A stretch of DNA of 36,227 bases from Chara braunii (taxonomy: Eukaryota > Streptophyta > Charophyceae > Charales > Characeae), in NCBI GenBank assembly GCA_003427395.1, contig BFEA01000010.1, positions 6,033,097 through 6,069,323 on the forward strand, given 5' to 3'. The position numbers and the translations under genes were made by a program. Position 1 is the first letter of the stretch. Each line of letters starts with the position of its first letter. Under the pieces are notes generated by a model. It was not told where the DNA came from. It did not search any database and was given only the letters and a program-made list of their open reading frames with translations. Positions 1 through 9,351 of this stretch are shown in pieces.

Positions 1-591
1 TCCTGGGACTGGACGCAGGCAGGCCACTTCGATATAGGAAAGGGCCTGCCTCCTCATTCGGTATTCGGGTGCTGGCTGCATGCTGCGCAAGCGCTGCTGC
101 GCTATTTGCTGGCTGGCGCCTACNCTCTCACGGGCGAGCAGGGAAGGAGCACGCAGCCATAGCCGAGCTGCGCTGTTGTAAGCTGGGTGAGGCGCAGGGT
201 GGTCCTTGGGTGCTAGTGGCATCTGCGAGTTGGGGAACGAGGTTGTGAGTGTAGCGCGAGACATACCTGGTGCTGGAAGCATGCCACATTGGTCGCCATA
301 TGCTCGTACTTCAGGAATGCTGTTGATGTCATCTTTCGGCTTCGTAGTATAGGCTAGATAGGATCTGCCACATGTAGTCTGGGCCCCGAGCGCCAGATAG
401 GATATCAACTCTGGTTCTTCGTTGATGATGATGGGACTATTTCAGCATTGTCAATTATGAACTCTTGGTGTGTTTTTATTTGGTGAATCTCGTGATGCAA
501 TTCTGCTGTTGGTTTGAGGTCAACACTATCTGGACTCGTATGTATGATGCTGTTTGATTGCTGAAGTTCGCTATTGCTCATCTTCCTCGCA
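1..591 (+). repeat. 5' LTR of A1 (3' portion only)
   Basis: Nearly identical to 6868-7469 and stops being similar exactly at CCTCGCA (585-591), followed three bases later by the primer-binding site. The end is the reverse complement of the 3' LTR start TGCGAGG, the expected short terminal inverted repeat. Compared with the 3' LTR it lacks a duplicated segment of about 15 bases near 6960. One ambiguous base lies at 124. Confidence 0.93.
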
Positions 592-594
592 ACT

Positions 595-606
595 TGGTAT
601 CACAAC
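595..606 (+). other. primer-binding site (tRNA-Met type) of A1
   Basis: TGGTATCACAAC begins 3 bases after the LTR end. Plant Ty3/gypsy elements usually carry TGGTATCAGAGC, complementary to the 3' end of initiator tRNA-Met. The first eight bases match; the later ones have drifted. Confidence 0.75.
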
Positions 607-1776
607 TGTGGTACGATTGCACTCATCTGGCGCTCGTCTTCTGCCTTATGCGTTACATACATGCGGTCTGCTGGGCGAGTTTGGCCGTAAGTGGTGTGTA
701 GCGAGGAGGGTGGAGACAAGTGTCGTGGCGACCCAGGAGGCGAGGGGATCGCCAAGAAGGCTACGTGAGGTGTATGTGGTCTGGACAGTGTGATGAGAAC
801 TATCTAATGTGCGATTGATGCTGAGGTGGAACGACGTTCAATGCTGGTTGTGCTGATGCAATGACTGGTCATCGCAATCGCCATCTGGTCATCTGGTGAG
901 ATTATCTTTGTGGTTCGGGGCAGCTATTTGAGGTACGTTGCTCTTAACCTTATCTTCCCTCTCCAACACTTCTTACTGTGAGGTTGTGTGTTCCTTCTTG
1001 AGAGTCCTCTCATCATGAGGTAACGAGTGCGCTCAACCTTGAGAGTCGGCAATGTTCACGTGGAGCATCTGGGTGGAGATGGGCGGAGCTTAGTAAAGGG
1101 CCCTGGACGAAGCGCTGGGTCACGGTCACCATGCCAACCCACAGGGAGTAGAGCACGCATGCCTTGCTGCTTGTCCTTTGTTCGGCTTGCTGCGCTGTTA
1201 GATGGGTACTACTGGGCAGGCCAGCCCTACAGGAAAGACGAGCACCCGGCATCTATAAATAAACACGGGGAGGGGATATCACTGGTTGTGATCGTCGTCC
1301 TGCTGCGACGTAAAATAATTCCTAATGTCACTTGGGGGCGTACGTTAAAATGCCTCTGGATCAGCCAATGATGTAAGGCTCGCGGCATGCCGAGGATAGA
1401 TATACGTGCACAGCTGGCCAGCTCTGTGGATACTCGGGGCACAGGGGTGGGCCAGACACACACCTTTAGACACGCGATGCTCTCCAGATCGCTCAGGGAC
1501 GCTGACGTCAAGAGATACTCGAGGGAACTAAGGGAGGGGTTGATTCCAGGTGATAAGTTAAAGAAAAATCCATGCTATCCTATCCACACAAATCATTATG
1601 TTTTTTATGTTTTGATTAGTTAGGTGTACAGCCATTGACATCTGACAGACAACATTAGTTAGAACTGTTTATTGTTCCTGGTGCTTCTGTTTGCGGACTA
1701 GTCAGACTAAAAATAGTTTCGTTCGTAGGAATCTGACTTACCTGTTGACCTGATATCTATTCCGAAATAGCAACCT
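607..1776 (+). other. untranslated leader of A1, no gene seen
   Basis: About 1.2 kb between the primer site and the first recognisable gag codons. Short open frames on both strands have no recognisable domain and are probably chance. A TATA-like string (TATAAATAAA) lies near 1254, but nothing shows it is used. Gag may start somewhat upstream of 1777, since the conserved gag text begins close to that methionine. Confidence 0.6.
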
Positions 1777-2660
1777 GTGTCACAGGGTCCACAGCCCGTG
1801 GTGATGCAGGGACCGGGACAAACACAGTGGGTCCCAAAGACGGCCATCGCCGCGCCCAAACCTTTCACAGGGGATAAGAGGGGCGAAGACCTCGACACAT
1901 GGTTGAGGGCAGTGTCGGTCTATGGCAGGTGTAAACTTACCTCGCCGCACGAAGAAGTGTTTGTGGCTGCCTCCTACCTAGAGGGTAGTGCAGCAAGATG
2001 GTTGAGTGGGTTAGTGCAGCTCCAGGGGTATGGTCATGACTTCCGCACTTTGGCGGCCTCCCAGAAATTGGAGGACTTCCCGAAGATGGTGGAAGAAAGG
2101 TGGCATGATCCTCAGGAGGCCCAAAGGGCCACTGATGCGATCCTGACACTGCACACGCGGCAGTTAAGTCAATAAGGGAAGCCACCGATGTTGTTGAGTG
2201 GCTGATCTGTGTCCCAGGGGTGCGCTATGACCCCCAGGTCCTGTTGACTTCGTACTTGAGACGCTTTTCTCAGCCTCTCAGGAACCAGTTGGCAAAAGAG
2301 GCCAACATCAATATGCACAACTTTCCTTCGTTCAGCAAGGTGGCCCTAGACCTTCAAGCTAAGATAGGGCATGGACAGGCACCCACTACGGATGGGAGAA
2401 AGAAGACACTGCCTCCCAACTGGAAAGCGAAGGGTCGCTTGATGTTCGTCGATAATGATGGTTCCACCATCGAAGTAGATGAGCACTTTCAGGCGGGAGT
2501 AGGTTCAGAGGCGGGCAGTGTAGAAGCTTCATAGGGTGGAGTAGTCGCTGCCGTAACTCAAAAAGGTAAGGCGACCGGTAGACGCCGCGGAGGCTCCCGG
2601 TCAAGGAGTCAAGTTGACCCCAACACTCCTCCGTGGGAGAAAGCGGGTCTCACTGAGGAC
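1777..2660 (+). pseudogene. gag: gag capsid region of A1, frameshifted
   Basis: Encodes the capsid part of a Ty3/gypsy Gag. The translation carries the retrotransposon gag-domain pattern: PKPFTGDK, then DLDTWLRAV, then AASYLEGSAARWLSG, then after a frameshift VLLTSYLRRFSQPLRNQLAKE. The first frame stops near 2175 and the match resumes about 45 bases later in another frame at 2220. A TAG at 2532-2534 interrupts the second frame, which otherwise runs straight into the zinc knuckle. Related segments appear in A2 (11946-12500) and A4 (31440-32100). Confidence 0.85.
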
Positions 2661-3585
2661 GTGTGGAGAGACCGTTACTCTCGGCAGGCCTGTATTCGTT
2701 GTGGTCAATATGGCCACAACCAATTCAAGTGCCGCAATAAGAAGGTAACCGAAAAGATCCCGCCTACAATGGGGCAGGTGTTGGGATCCTCTCAACCCGT
2801 TGGTAGCAATTGCCAATACTTCAGGCAGTGCTCCGGGAAACACATCGGGCCAGTAGGAATAGTAGTTGTTCCTGCTAGGGTCGAGGTGGTGGAGACACCG
2901 TCACCATCTCGAGAGATGGCCCAAGCTACTGACTCCCATGTCGCCCCGCAAACACATTCAGACCCATCGAGCCTCTGTTCGATGAATGTGTTTGACTCCT
3001 TAGAGGAGCTAGAGGTGGAGTGGTCTAGATCAGACCCACTAGCTTTTTGGACGGCACTAGTCAAAGCCCCGAAGAGTGAGATGTTCGTCAGCCAGGTTGT
3101 CATTGGCGGCCGCAAGGTCGGGGCCTATTATGACACTTGCTCAACTACGAACTTTATCAGTCGCGCGTGTGCTGAGAGGCTGCGTTTACAGGGGCGAGTG
3201 CAGCGCCTGAGTCAACCTGTGGAGTCTACCTATGCCAACAAACAGCGCATGGTAGTTAACGACTACCTCCAGGATGTTGAGTGTTGTTTCCCGTACGCGG
3301 GAGGGGACTTGAGACATCGTGTCTCATTCCTAGTAAGTGACGAGCTCCCAATGGATATGTTACTAGGTATGTACTACCTCTCTGTAGCACAGCCCCAGTT
3401 TGACTGGGACCGAAAAGTGGTCAAACACACTTTGCCAGGTGGAGGAACCGCCAGATTACATAAGTTCAAAGCTAGTAGTCTGATTGAGTCCTATGGGTGC
3501 ATGTGTGCGGCCGCGTTCTACAATTATTATAAGCAAAATCAGGAGGAGGGTATGTATTTAGTTTGTCTCTGCTGCAGGCGAGCCG
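2661..3585 (+). pseudogene. nucleocapsid zinc knuckle and aspartic protease of A1
   Basis: A CCHC knuckle (CIRCGQYGHNQFKC, C-X2-C-X4-H-X4-C) lies near residues 13-26 of this stretch and would bind genomic RNA. About 130 residues on, a retropepsin-like domain has YYDTCSTTNFIS where the active site is normally D-S/T-G-A, and then DELPMDMLLGMYYL, matching the second conserved protease motif (hydrophobic-LG-hydrophobic). The active-site glycine is cysteine here. The frame runs past the domain and is lost by a frameshift just before the RT at about 3570. Confidence 0.83.
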
Positions 3586-4506
3586 GTGAAAATGCCGCCG
3601 AAGATAGAGGGAGTAGTTGCTAGGTACCCTGATCTATTTGAAGAGCCAACATGGGTTGTTGAGAGGGAGGTCGTCCATGCAATAGAGATTATCCCAGGGT
3701 CTAGTATCCCGAAGGGTAGGATCTATCGGATGTCTCCAGGCGAGTTTGATGAGCTTCGCCGCCAACTCAAGGAACTCGTAGAGAAGGGTTGGATCCGGCC
3801 GAGTGTCTTTCCTTATGGGTCTCCAGTTCTATTCGTACCTAAGAAGGAGGGTACTCTTAGGATGTGCATTGACTCTAGGGGCCTCAATGCCATCACTGTA
3901 AAGAATAGAGAGCCCCTACCGCGCATCGACAATTTGTTAGATAGAGTGCAAGGGTGTCGGTACTTCAATAAGATAGATTTGAAGTCCGGGTACCATCAGA
4001 TTGCAATCCGGCCCGAGGATTACCATAAAACCGCTTTCCAGACCAGGTACGGTCTGTACGAGTTTGTGGTGATGCCTTTTGGCCTTTGCAATGCTCCTGG
4101 CACCTTTCAACATGCCATGAATCAGATATTCCACGACTACTTAGATAAGTTTGTCGTCGTGTAGCTTGATGGCATACTTATTTTTAGTAAGACTGTCGAG
4201 GAGCACGTTGCACATTTGGACAAAGTCCTCAGCCCCCTGTGACAGCACAAGTTCAAGATCAACGGTGAGAAGTGCAAGTTTGGCGGCACCCGTGTCTTGT
4301 ACTTGGGTCATGAGATCTCCGCGGAAGGGTTGAAGCCCGATGACACGAAGGTGGCCAGCATTCGTGATTGGCCACGTCCTCAGTCTGTGACTGAGATGAG
4401 ATCTTTCTTAGGAATGACCGGCTACTATAGGACTTTTGTTAAGAACTATAGCACAATGGCCACACCTTTGACTGATCTAACCCGCCTTAACACCCCATGG
4501 AAGTGA
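3586..4506 (+). pseudogene. pol: reverse transcriptase of A1, inactive
   Basis: Classic Ty3/gypsy RT blocks in order: [71 protein letters not shown], then the YXDD region, FLGMTGYYRTFVKNY. The frame is continuous but carries stops at 4162-4164, 4240-4242 and 4504-4506. The first stop replaces the Y of the YLDD catalytic box, and the following aspartate pair reads D-G, so polymerase activity is lost by two independent changes. Confidence 0.93.
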
Positions 4507-4954
4507 ACAGACGAGTGTGAGGCTGCTTTCAGACATTTGAAGCATGCGTTGACGCACTACGAGGTCTTCCTGATTCTGACAAGCCGTTTATAGTCACCAC
4601 GGAGGTCAGCCAATATGGCATTGGCGCCGTGCTCGCGCAACAGGAGGGGCCACAGTTGAGGCCAGTCGAGTACATGTCGAAAAAGATGTCGTCCCAGAAG
4701 TTGGCAAAGCCAAGGAACTCTACGCCGTGTACAACGCTCTGACCCATTGGAGACACTATCTCCTTGGGAGGTTCTTCATCCTCAGGACTGATCATCAGAC
4801 CCTGAGATGGATGAGAACTCAGCCTGTACTTTCTGACGCCCTGAAGCGTTAAGCAAAGTCATTGAGCAGTATGACTTCGATCCCCAATACCTAAAAAGGG
4901 AGTACAACAAGGTGGCTGATGCCTTGTTGTGTAGACCTGACTTTTCAGGTGCGT
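4507..4954 (+). pseudogene. RNase H domain of A1, frameshifted
   Basis: Fragments in several frames match the Ty3/gypsy RNase [39 protein letters not shown], a decayed HWRHYLLGR block, DHQTLRWMRTQPVLSDALK, and EYNKVADAL near 4900-4925. The first catalytic aspartate (normally in TTDASQ) is glutamate here. At least three frameshifts occur over 450 bases. Confidence 0.8.
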
Positions 4955-6055
4955 TGATTACTTAGTTCGATCTCACAGATGATGTTACTCGGTCTTCGGT
5001 GGAAGCCTATCGCGAGGACCAGTTTATGTCTGAGATCATACGCAGACTCCAGGCAAAGGACAAGAAGACCTCTGCCGAGTTTGAGTTGGTCAATGGCTTG
5101 TCGTTCCTTGAGAAGGACGGGAATAACCGATTGTGTGTCCCAAGTAGCGAGTCTTTCCGTAGTTTGTTTTTAGGTGAGTGCCATGATGCCACCAGCCATT
5201 TTGGATACAAGAAGACCGCAGCCAATCTGCTGCAGCGGTTCTGGTGGCCCACGATGATGCGAGATGCCCAGCTGTACGTGGAAACTTGTCAAGTCTGTCA
5301 GAGGGACAAGCCACATACGCAGCTCCTCTTGGGCTACGGAAGCCCCTTCCGATTCCGAAGCGGCCTGGTGAGAGTCTATCCATGGACTTCATGGATACTC
5401 TGATCACCAGCAAGAGTGGGATGCGACACATCTTCGTCATCGTGGATAGATTTAGTAAGTATGCTAGGTTAGTAGCAATGCCGGAAACAGCAAGGACGGA
5501 GTATGTGATCAGAATGTTCAAAGAGAACTGGGTGAGGGACTTTGGTTTACCGAAGTCTATTATTAGTGACAGGGATGTCCGGTTCACCAGCGAGTTGTGA
5601 AAGGTTGATGCTGCGGAGCAGGGAACTCAGTTGCAGATGACTTTTGGGAATCACCCAGAGGCCAACGGTCAGGCTGAGCAACTGAACCGCACTGTACAAC
5701 ACCTGTTGAGGCATTACATAAGCCCAACCAGGTGGACTGGGATGAGAAGCGTGCTCTCATCGCTAGCTTGTACAACAACGTTGTACACAGCGCCACAGGG
5801 GTGAGCCCAAACAGCTTACTACTAACATTCAAGCCTAGACTGCCACTAGACTTTCTTCTTCCTGAGAATCAAACCACTGCTGCACCAGGTACCTTGGAAT
5901 TTGCTTACCATTATGAACAGAAGATGCAGCAGGCTGTAGAACAAATGCAGAAGGCGCAGGCTGCAATGATAGAGTCTGAAAATAGACACCGTCGGCCTTC
6001 TACATTTCAGGTTGGGGACAGGGTTTGGGTTAAGTCGTCAGAACTGGGACAGTAG
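4955..6055 (+). pseudogene. integrase of A1, frameshifted
   Basis: N-terminal HHCC zinc-binding motif at about 5170-5310 (GECHDATSHFGYKKT then CQVCQRDK). Catalytic core in another frame: SMDFMD near 5388 (first D), SDRDVRF near 5566 (second D), HPEANGQAEQ near 5655 (E), so D,D,E are all still encoded but not in one frame. Frame changes occur near 5330, 5600 and 5720. The part from 5732 runs clean for 107 residues, with VHSATGVSPNSLL and a GDRVWVKSSELGQ block typical of the integrase C-terminal domain. Confidence 0.9.
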
Positions 6056-6440
6056 CACGGGATCTCCCGCAAACTCATGCCCGTGAACTTTGGACCCTGA
6101 GAAGTCTTAGATATCGTTGGGACAGATCCGGATGGGCCATCTTATGTTATCCGGATCCCTCGTCATCTCCGAACTTACCCTGTCTTTCACGCCTCCAAGC
6201 GGGCACCTTTCAAAGATACTGATCAGTTTCCATCTCGTCGCTCAATGCTGCCCCCAACCATGGATGGAGAGGTGGACATCGATGATATTGTGGATCACAG
6301 AGAGCAGCCGGTATCAAGACCAGCAGGCAGGGGACGTCCTCCGAAACTGAAGCTGTAGTACCTCATTCGGTTCCGGCATCACACTGATCCAAAAGAGGAC
6401 GCTGGTTCACCAAGGAAGAGCTCATGCAGACCGCTCCTCA
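6056..6440 (+). pseudogene. integrase C-terminal tail with chromodomain-like segment, A1
   Basis: Text after the stop at 6053 reads MPVNFGP, EVLDIVGTDPDGPSYVIRIP, HLRTYPVFHASK, then an acidic EVDIDDIVDHRE followed by a YLIRFRHH and WFTKEEL pattern in shifted frames. The E-hydrophobic-D-H, then Y-L-hydrophobic-K/R-F, then W-hydrophobic-E-L layout resembles the chromodomain carried by chromoviruses. The homologous tails of A3 (16020-16300) and B1 (25830-25960) keep the same order, which supports the call. Confidence 0.6.
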
Positions 6441-6525
6441 AGTTGTAACTTGATACGAGTCATCTCTGCAGAAGGGAAAGCGCGCTATGATCGAAGATTG
6501 AGCTTCTCAGAGGACTGTTGAAGCT

Positions 6526-6538
6526 GAGGAGGAGGGAA
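6526..6538 (+). other. polypurine tract of A1
   Basis: GAGGAGGAGGGAA directly precedes the LTR start TGCGAGG at 6539, as expected for the plus-strand DNA primer. Aligned purine-rich tracts precede the LTRs of A3 and A4 on the opposite strand. Confidence 0.8.
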
Positions 6539-7469
6539 TGCGAGGCCAGTGCCTCTATGAGCGCCATAAGGCCCCAGTTTGCAGCCCGTCGGACGCCCTA
6601 AGTGAAGGCAGGCTCGACGAGGCCCTCAGGGCCCTTTTCTGACCACTACGCAACTCAAGGAAATTCAGGCAGTTGTGCAGCGCCAGTTGGTTGAGTGAAC
6701 CCAGGCCCTGGGCCGCCTGTGTGAATGTATGTGAAGCAGGCCCTGGGCTGGATACGGGTACCGGGCCAAACACAGGCCGAAAGCAGTTGGGCACATGCAA
6801 CCACTTCAGGCCCAAGGCCTGCTCTCGGCGTGCCGGGCCTCAGGCTACCGGGGCCTACTGGAAGCTTCCTGGGACTGGACGCAGGCAGGCCACTTCGATA
6901 TAGGAAAGGGCCTGCCTCCTCATTCGGTATTCGGGTGCTGGCTGCATGCTGCGCAAGCGCTAGTGCGCAAGCGCTGCTGCGCTATTTGCTGGCTGGCGCC
7001 TACACTCACGGACGAGCAGGGAAGGAGCACGCAGCCATAGCCGAGCTGCGCTGTTGTAAGTTGGGTGAGGCGCAGGGTGGTCCTTGGGTGCTAGTGGCAT
7101 CTGTGAGTTGGGGAACGAGGTTGTGAGTGTAGCGCAAGACATACCTAGTGCTGGGAGCGTGCGACATTGGTCGCCATATGCTCGTACTTCAAGAATGTTG
7201 TTGATGTCATCTTTCGGCTTCGTAGTATAGGCTAGATAGGATCTGCCACATGTAGTCTGGGCGCTGAGCGCCAGATAGGATATCAACTCTGGTTCTTCGT
7301 TGATGACGATGGGACTATTTTAGCATTGTCAATTATGAACTCTTGGTGTGTTCTTATTTGGTGAATCTCATGATGCAATTTTGTTGTTGGTTCGAGGTCA
7401 AGACTATCTGGACTCATATGCATGATGTTGTTTGATTGCTGAAGTTCGCTATTGCTCATCTTCCTTGCA
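6539..7469 (+). repeat. 3' LTR of A1, complete, 931 bp
   Basis: Starts TGCGAGG after the polypurine tract and ends CCTTGCA at 7463-7469; similarity to the 5' LTR ends at the same base. It contains a near-duplicate of AGTGCGCAAGCGC near 6945-6975 that the 5' LTR does not have. Confidence 0.93.
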
Positions 7470-7545
7470 CCATCTTGTTCACCACCCACAATATCGAAGA
7501 CTTCCTAAGGACCGAAATGCTGAGACATTAGTTTCCTAGAGATGC
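7470..7545 (-). pseudogene. A2 integrase tail, distal piece
   Basis: The minus-strand text encodes SRKLMSQHFGP, then EVFDIVGGEQDG, the same segment as GPWEVLDIVGSELDG in A3 and EVLDIVGTDPDG in A1. It is cut at 7469 by the A1 LTR and at 7545 by the organelle-derived insert. Confidence 0.8.
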
Positions 7546-7840
7546 CTAACCAAGTTCTAAGATCTCATCCTTCGAATAAAATCCAATTAAAAAAGAAAAT
7601 CCAATTAAAGACATGCTGCCTATTAGCATAAAAGGTAACAAAGAAGCTAATCCTCCCATTTTGTGCATATCTTGTTCATCAAACATTGCATGAATCACAG
7701 AACCTGCACTCAAAAAAAAGTAATGTTTTAAAAAAAGCATGGTTCATCGGATGGACACTTCCAGAATAATTGGAGATACCACAAGTGAATACCATATAAC
7801 CTAATTGGCTACAATTAGAATAAGCATACGCAATAACCCT
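7546..7840 (-). pseudogene. nad5: mitochondrial nad5 fragment (NADH dehydrogenase subunit 5)
   Basis: The minus-strand translation shows [35 protein letters not shown], then after a frameshift near 7710 [20 protein letters not shown] and [20 protein letters not shown]. These match a conserved membrane-helix stretch of about 90 residues in complex I subunit ND5 of plant mitochondria. Small deletions (for example after SLLPF) and the frameshift show it is a relic. It begins in frame directly after the last codon of petG. Confidence 0.9.
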
Positions 7841-7951
7841 TAAATTTAACTGATCACCGCGTCGATACTGTAAGTAAGCAGTTACAAATAATCCTACTAA
7901 TGTAATTGGAATTAATCCAAGTACTATACCAGATAGAAGAGGTTCAACCAT
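7841..7951 (-). pseudogene. petG: plastid petG (cytochrome b6f subunit V), full 37 codons, no stop
   Basis: Reads [17 protein letters not shown] and continues to [15 protein letters not shown], the single-helix PetG protein of the thylakoid cytochrome b6f complex. Length is exactly the usual 37 residues. Differences from the normal sequence are a few substitutions (for example P at residue 4, S at 7, N at 36). The stop codon is replaced by nad5 codons, so a hypothetical product would be a fusion. In nuclear DNA, without a transit peptide, it is a relic. Confidence 0.92.
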
Positions 7952-7982
7952 AGTTGTTTTTGTATTTGAGGTAAAATAATTT

Positions 7983-8048
7983 GAATAATACAAATCTTAA
8001 CTCAATCCTATACTCGAGTATAGGATTGAGTTAGGATTTGTATTATTC
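7983..8048. repeat. 33-bp near-perfect palindrome upstream of petG
   Basis: Arms 7983-8015 and 8016-8048 are reverse complements with a single T/G difference and no loop, centred on CTCGAG. Such stem-loops are common between plastid genes as RNA stabilisers or processing sites; here it came along with petG. Confidence 0.85.
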
Positions 8049-8081
8049 AGAAAAGAATAAAAAACATTGTTTTGAATAAAA

Positions 8082-8133
8082 TTCACAAATCCCTAATTGT
8101 TGGATAAATTTCATAAATCCCTAATTGTTGGAT
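8082..8133. repeat. two direct copies of a 24-bp motif at the insert edge
   Basis: TTCACAAATCCCTAATTG at 8082 and TTCATAAATCCCTAATTG at 8110, period 28, lying at the junction between the organelle insert and the A2 integrase text. Confidence 0.8.
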
Positions 8134-8322
8134 ATTCCTGCCCTAACTCACTAGACTTAAACCAGACACGTTCCCCTACCTGAAATGTCGACTGTCGACA
8201 ATGCTTGTTCTCGGAAGCAATCATTGCTTCCTGAAATTTCTTGACGCTTTCGACAGCTTGCTGCAGCAACTTCTCGTACTGGACACCAAATTGAATGGAT
8301 GGTTTCAGGAGTTGCAGCGGAT
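8132..8322 (-). pseudogene. A2 integrase tail, proximal piece
   Basis: The minus strand encodes a gag-pol segment found in all family copies: QYEKLLQQAVESVKKFQEAM, ASENKHCRQSTFQVGERVWF, KSSELGQE. Right of about 8322 the coding strand switches to plus, marking an inversion breakpoint. Confidence 0.82.
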
Positions 8323-9351
8323 TTGAAATTCGTAGATCAGTATGACTTCAAGCTTGACTATATGAAGGGAGAATATAACAAGGTTGCTGATGCGTTGTCA
8401 CGTAGGGCAGACTACTTGGGTGCACTAATTACCGAGTTTGGCTTATCTGAAGATGTAACTCGATCAATGGTGGAAGCCTACAAGGAAGATCCCGTCGCGA
8501 TGGACATCATCCACAAACTTGAGGCCCAAGACAAGGCCACATCTAAGGAGTTTGTGATGGTGGATGGGTTGTTCTTCATTCAGAGATTAGTTGTCCCAAC
8601 TAGTGGGATTTTGGGTAGTTTATTTTTAGGAGAATGTCATAATGCAATGAGATACTCTGGCTATAAGAAGACTAGTGCGAATCTGGTACAACAATTTTGG
8701 TGGCATGGTATGCTAGATGAAGAGAAACAGTACGTTCAGACTTGTCAAGTCTGTCAGCGGGACATGCTGCGAACGCAAGCTCCGTTTGGGTTACTCAGGC
8801 CCCTACCCATTCCTGATGGTCAGGGACAAAGCGTTTCCATGGACTTATGGATACCCTCATGCCCAGCAAGAGTGGCAATAGGCATATCTTTGTCATAGTT
8901 GATAAGGTTACTAAGTTCGCCAAACTGATTGCCATGCCGGAGACCGCAAGGACTGAGCACGCCATCAAGTTATTCATGGATACCTAACTGGGTGCGTGGC
9001 TTTCGATTGCTAAAGACTATCCTTAGTGATAGAGATGTATGTTTCACAAGTTCCCAAAGACCATCCTTAGTGATAGAGATGTATGTTTCACAAGTGAAAT
9101 GTGGAAGAAGGCTGCAGAACAGATGGGCAGCCAACTCCATATGACTTATGGGAATAATCCTGAAGCCAACGGGCAGGCTGAACAGATAACCGAGTGGTGC
9201 AGCATCTGTTGAGGCATTACATTAAGCCCAACCAAGATGACTGGGATGAGAAGATACCTCTCATCGCCAGCCTGTACGACAATGATGTGCACATCACCAC
9301 CGACGTCAGTCCGAATCAGCTGCACTTGGGGTGGGATCCTAGACTTCCTCC
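8323..9351 (+). pseudogene. inverted RNase H end and integrase core of A2
   Basis: On the plus strand, opposite to the rest of A2: QYDFKLDYMKGEYNKVADAL (end of RNase H), SRRADYLGAL, HHCC region (GECHNAMRYSGYKKT, CQVCQRD), SMDL (first core D, then a 1-base loss), SDRDVCF (second D, in a duplicated segment), a decayed HPEANGQAEQ, and QLHLGWDPRLP. The left end abuts minus-strand integrase tail and the right end abuts minus-strand RNase H, exactly the parts that should flank it, so a block of about 1 kb was flipped in place. Confidence 0.88.
9012..9095 (+). repeat. 44-bp tandem duplication over the integrase second-aspartate site
   Basis: The 40-base core containing AGTGATAGAGATGTATG occurs at 9012-9051 and 9056-9095 with one difference. 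It duplicates the SDRDV codons of the integrase core. Confidence 0.93.

Larger units (their letters stand above)
1..7469 (+). mobile_element. Ty3/gypsy LTR retrotransposon A1, decayed, 5' end outside window
   Basis: Order 5' LTR, tRNA primer site, leader, gag, zinc knuckle, protease, RT, RNase H, integrase, chromodomain-like tail, polypurine tract, 3' LTR is the Ty3/gypsy order (integrase after RNase H). Position 1 matches position 6868, so the 5' LTR lacks its first 329 or so bases here. Coding is broken by frameshifts near 2180 and 3570 and by in-frame stops at 2532, 4162, 4240 and 4504, and the RT catalytic motif is mutated, so the copy cannot be autonomous. It lies inside the integrase tail of element A2, whose reading resumes directly after the LTR at 7470. 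The matching target duplication on the left is outside the window. Confidence 0.93.
7546..8131 (-). other. organelle-derived insert (plastid petG fused to mitochondrial nad5) inside A2
   Basis: An AT-rich block of about 585 bases separates two parts of the A2 integrase tail that are contiguous in A3 (GAGATGCC joined to ATTCCTGCC near 16405). On the minus strand it holds, in order, a petG upstream region with a long hairpin, the whole petG coding sequence without its stop, and a truncated nad5. Plastid and mitochondrial sequence are directly joined, so they were ligated before or during insertion into nuclear DNA. Confidence 0.88.

Noticed and set aside
554-1623. Several 60-110 codon open frames in the A1 leader on both strands
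   Set aside because: They overlap each other, have no recognisable domain, and lie in the untranslated leader and LTR where related copies do not keep them open.
7283-7489. Frame spanning the A1 LTR and the A2 integrase tail as a gene
   Set aside because: Chance readthrough across the insertion junction; useful only as evidence for the junction.
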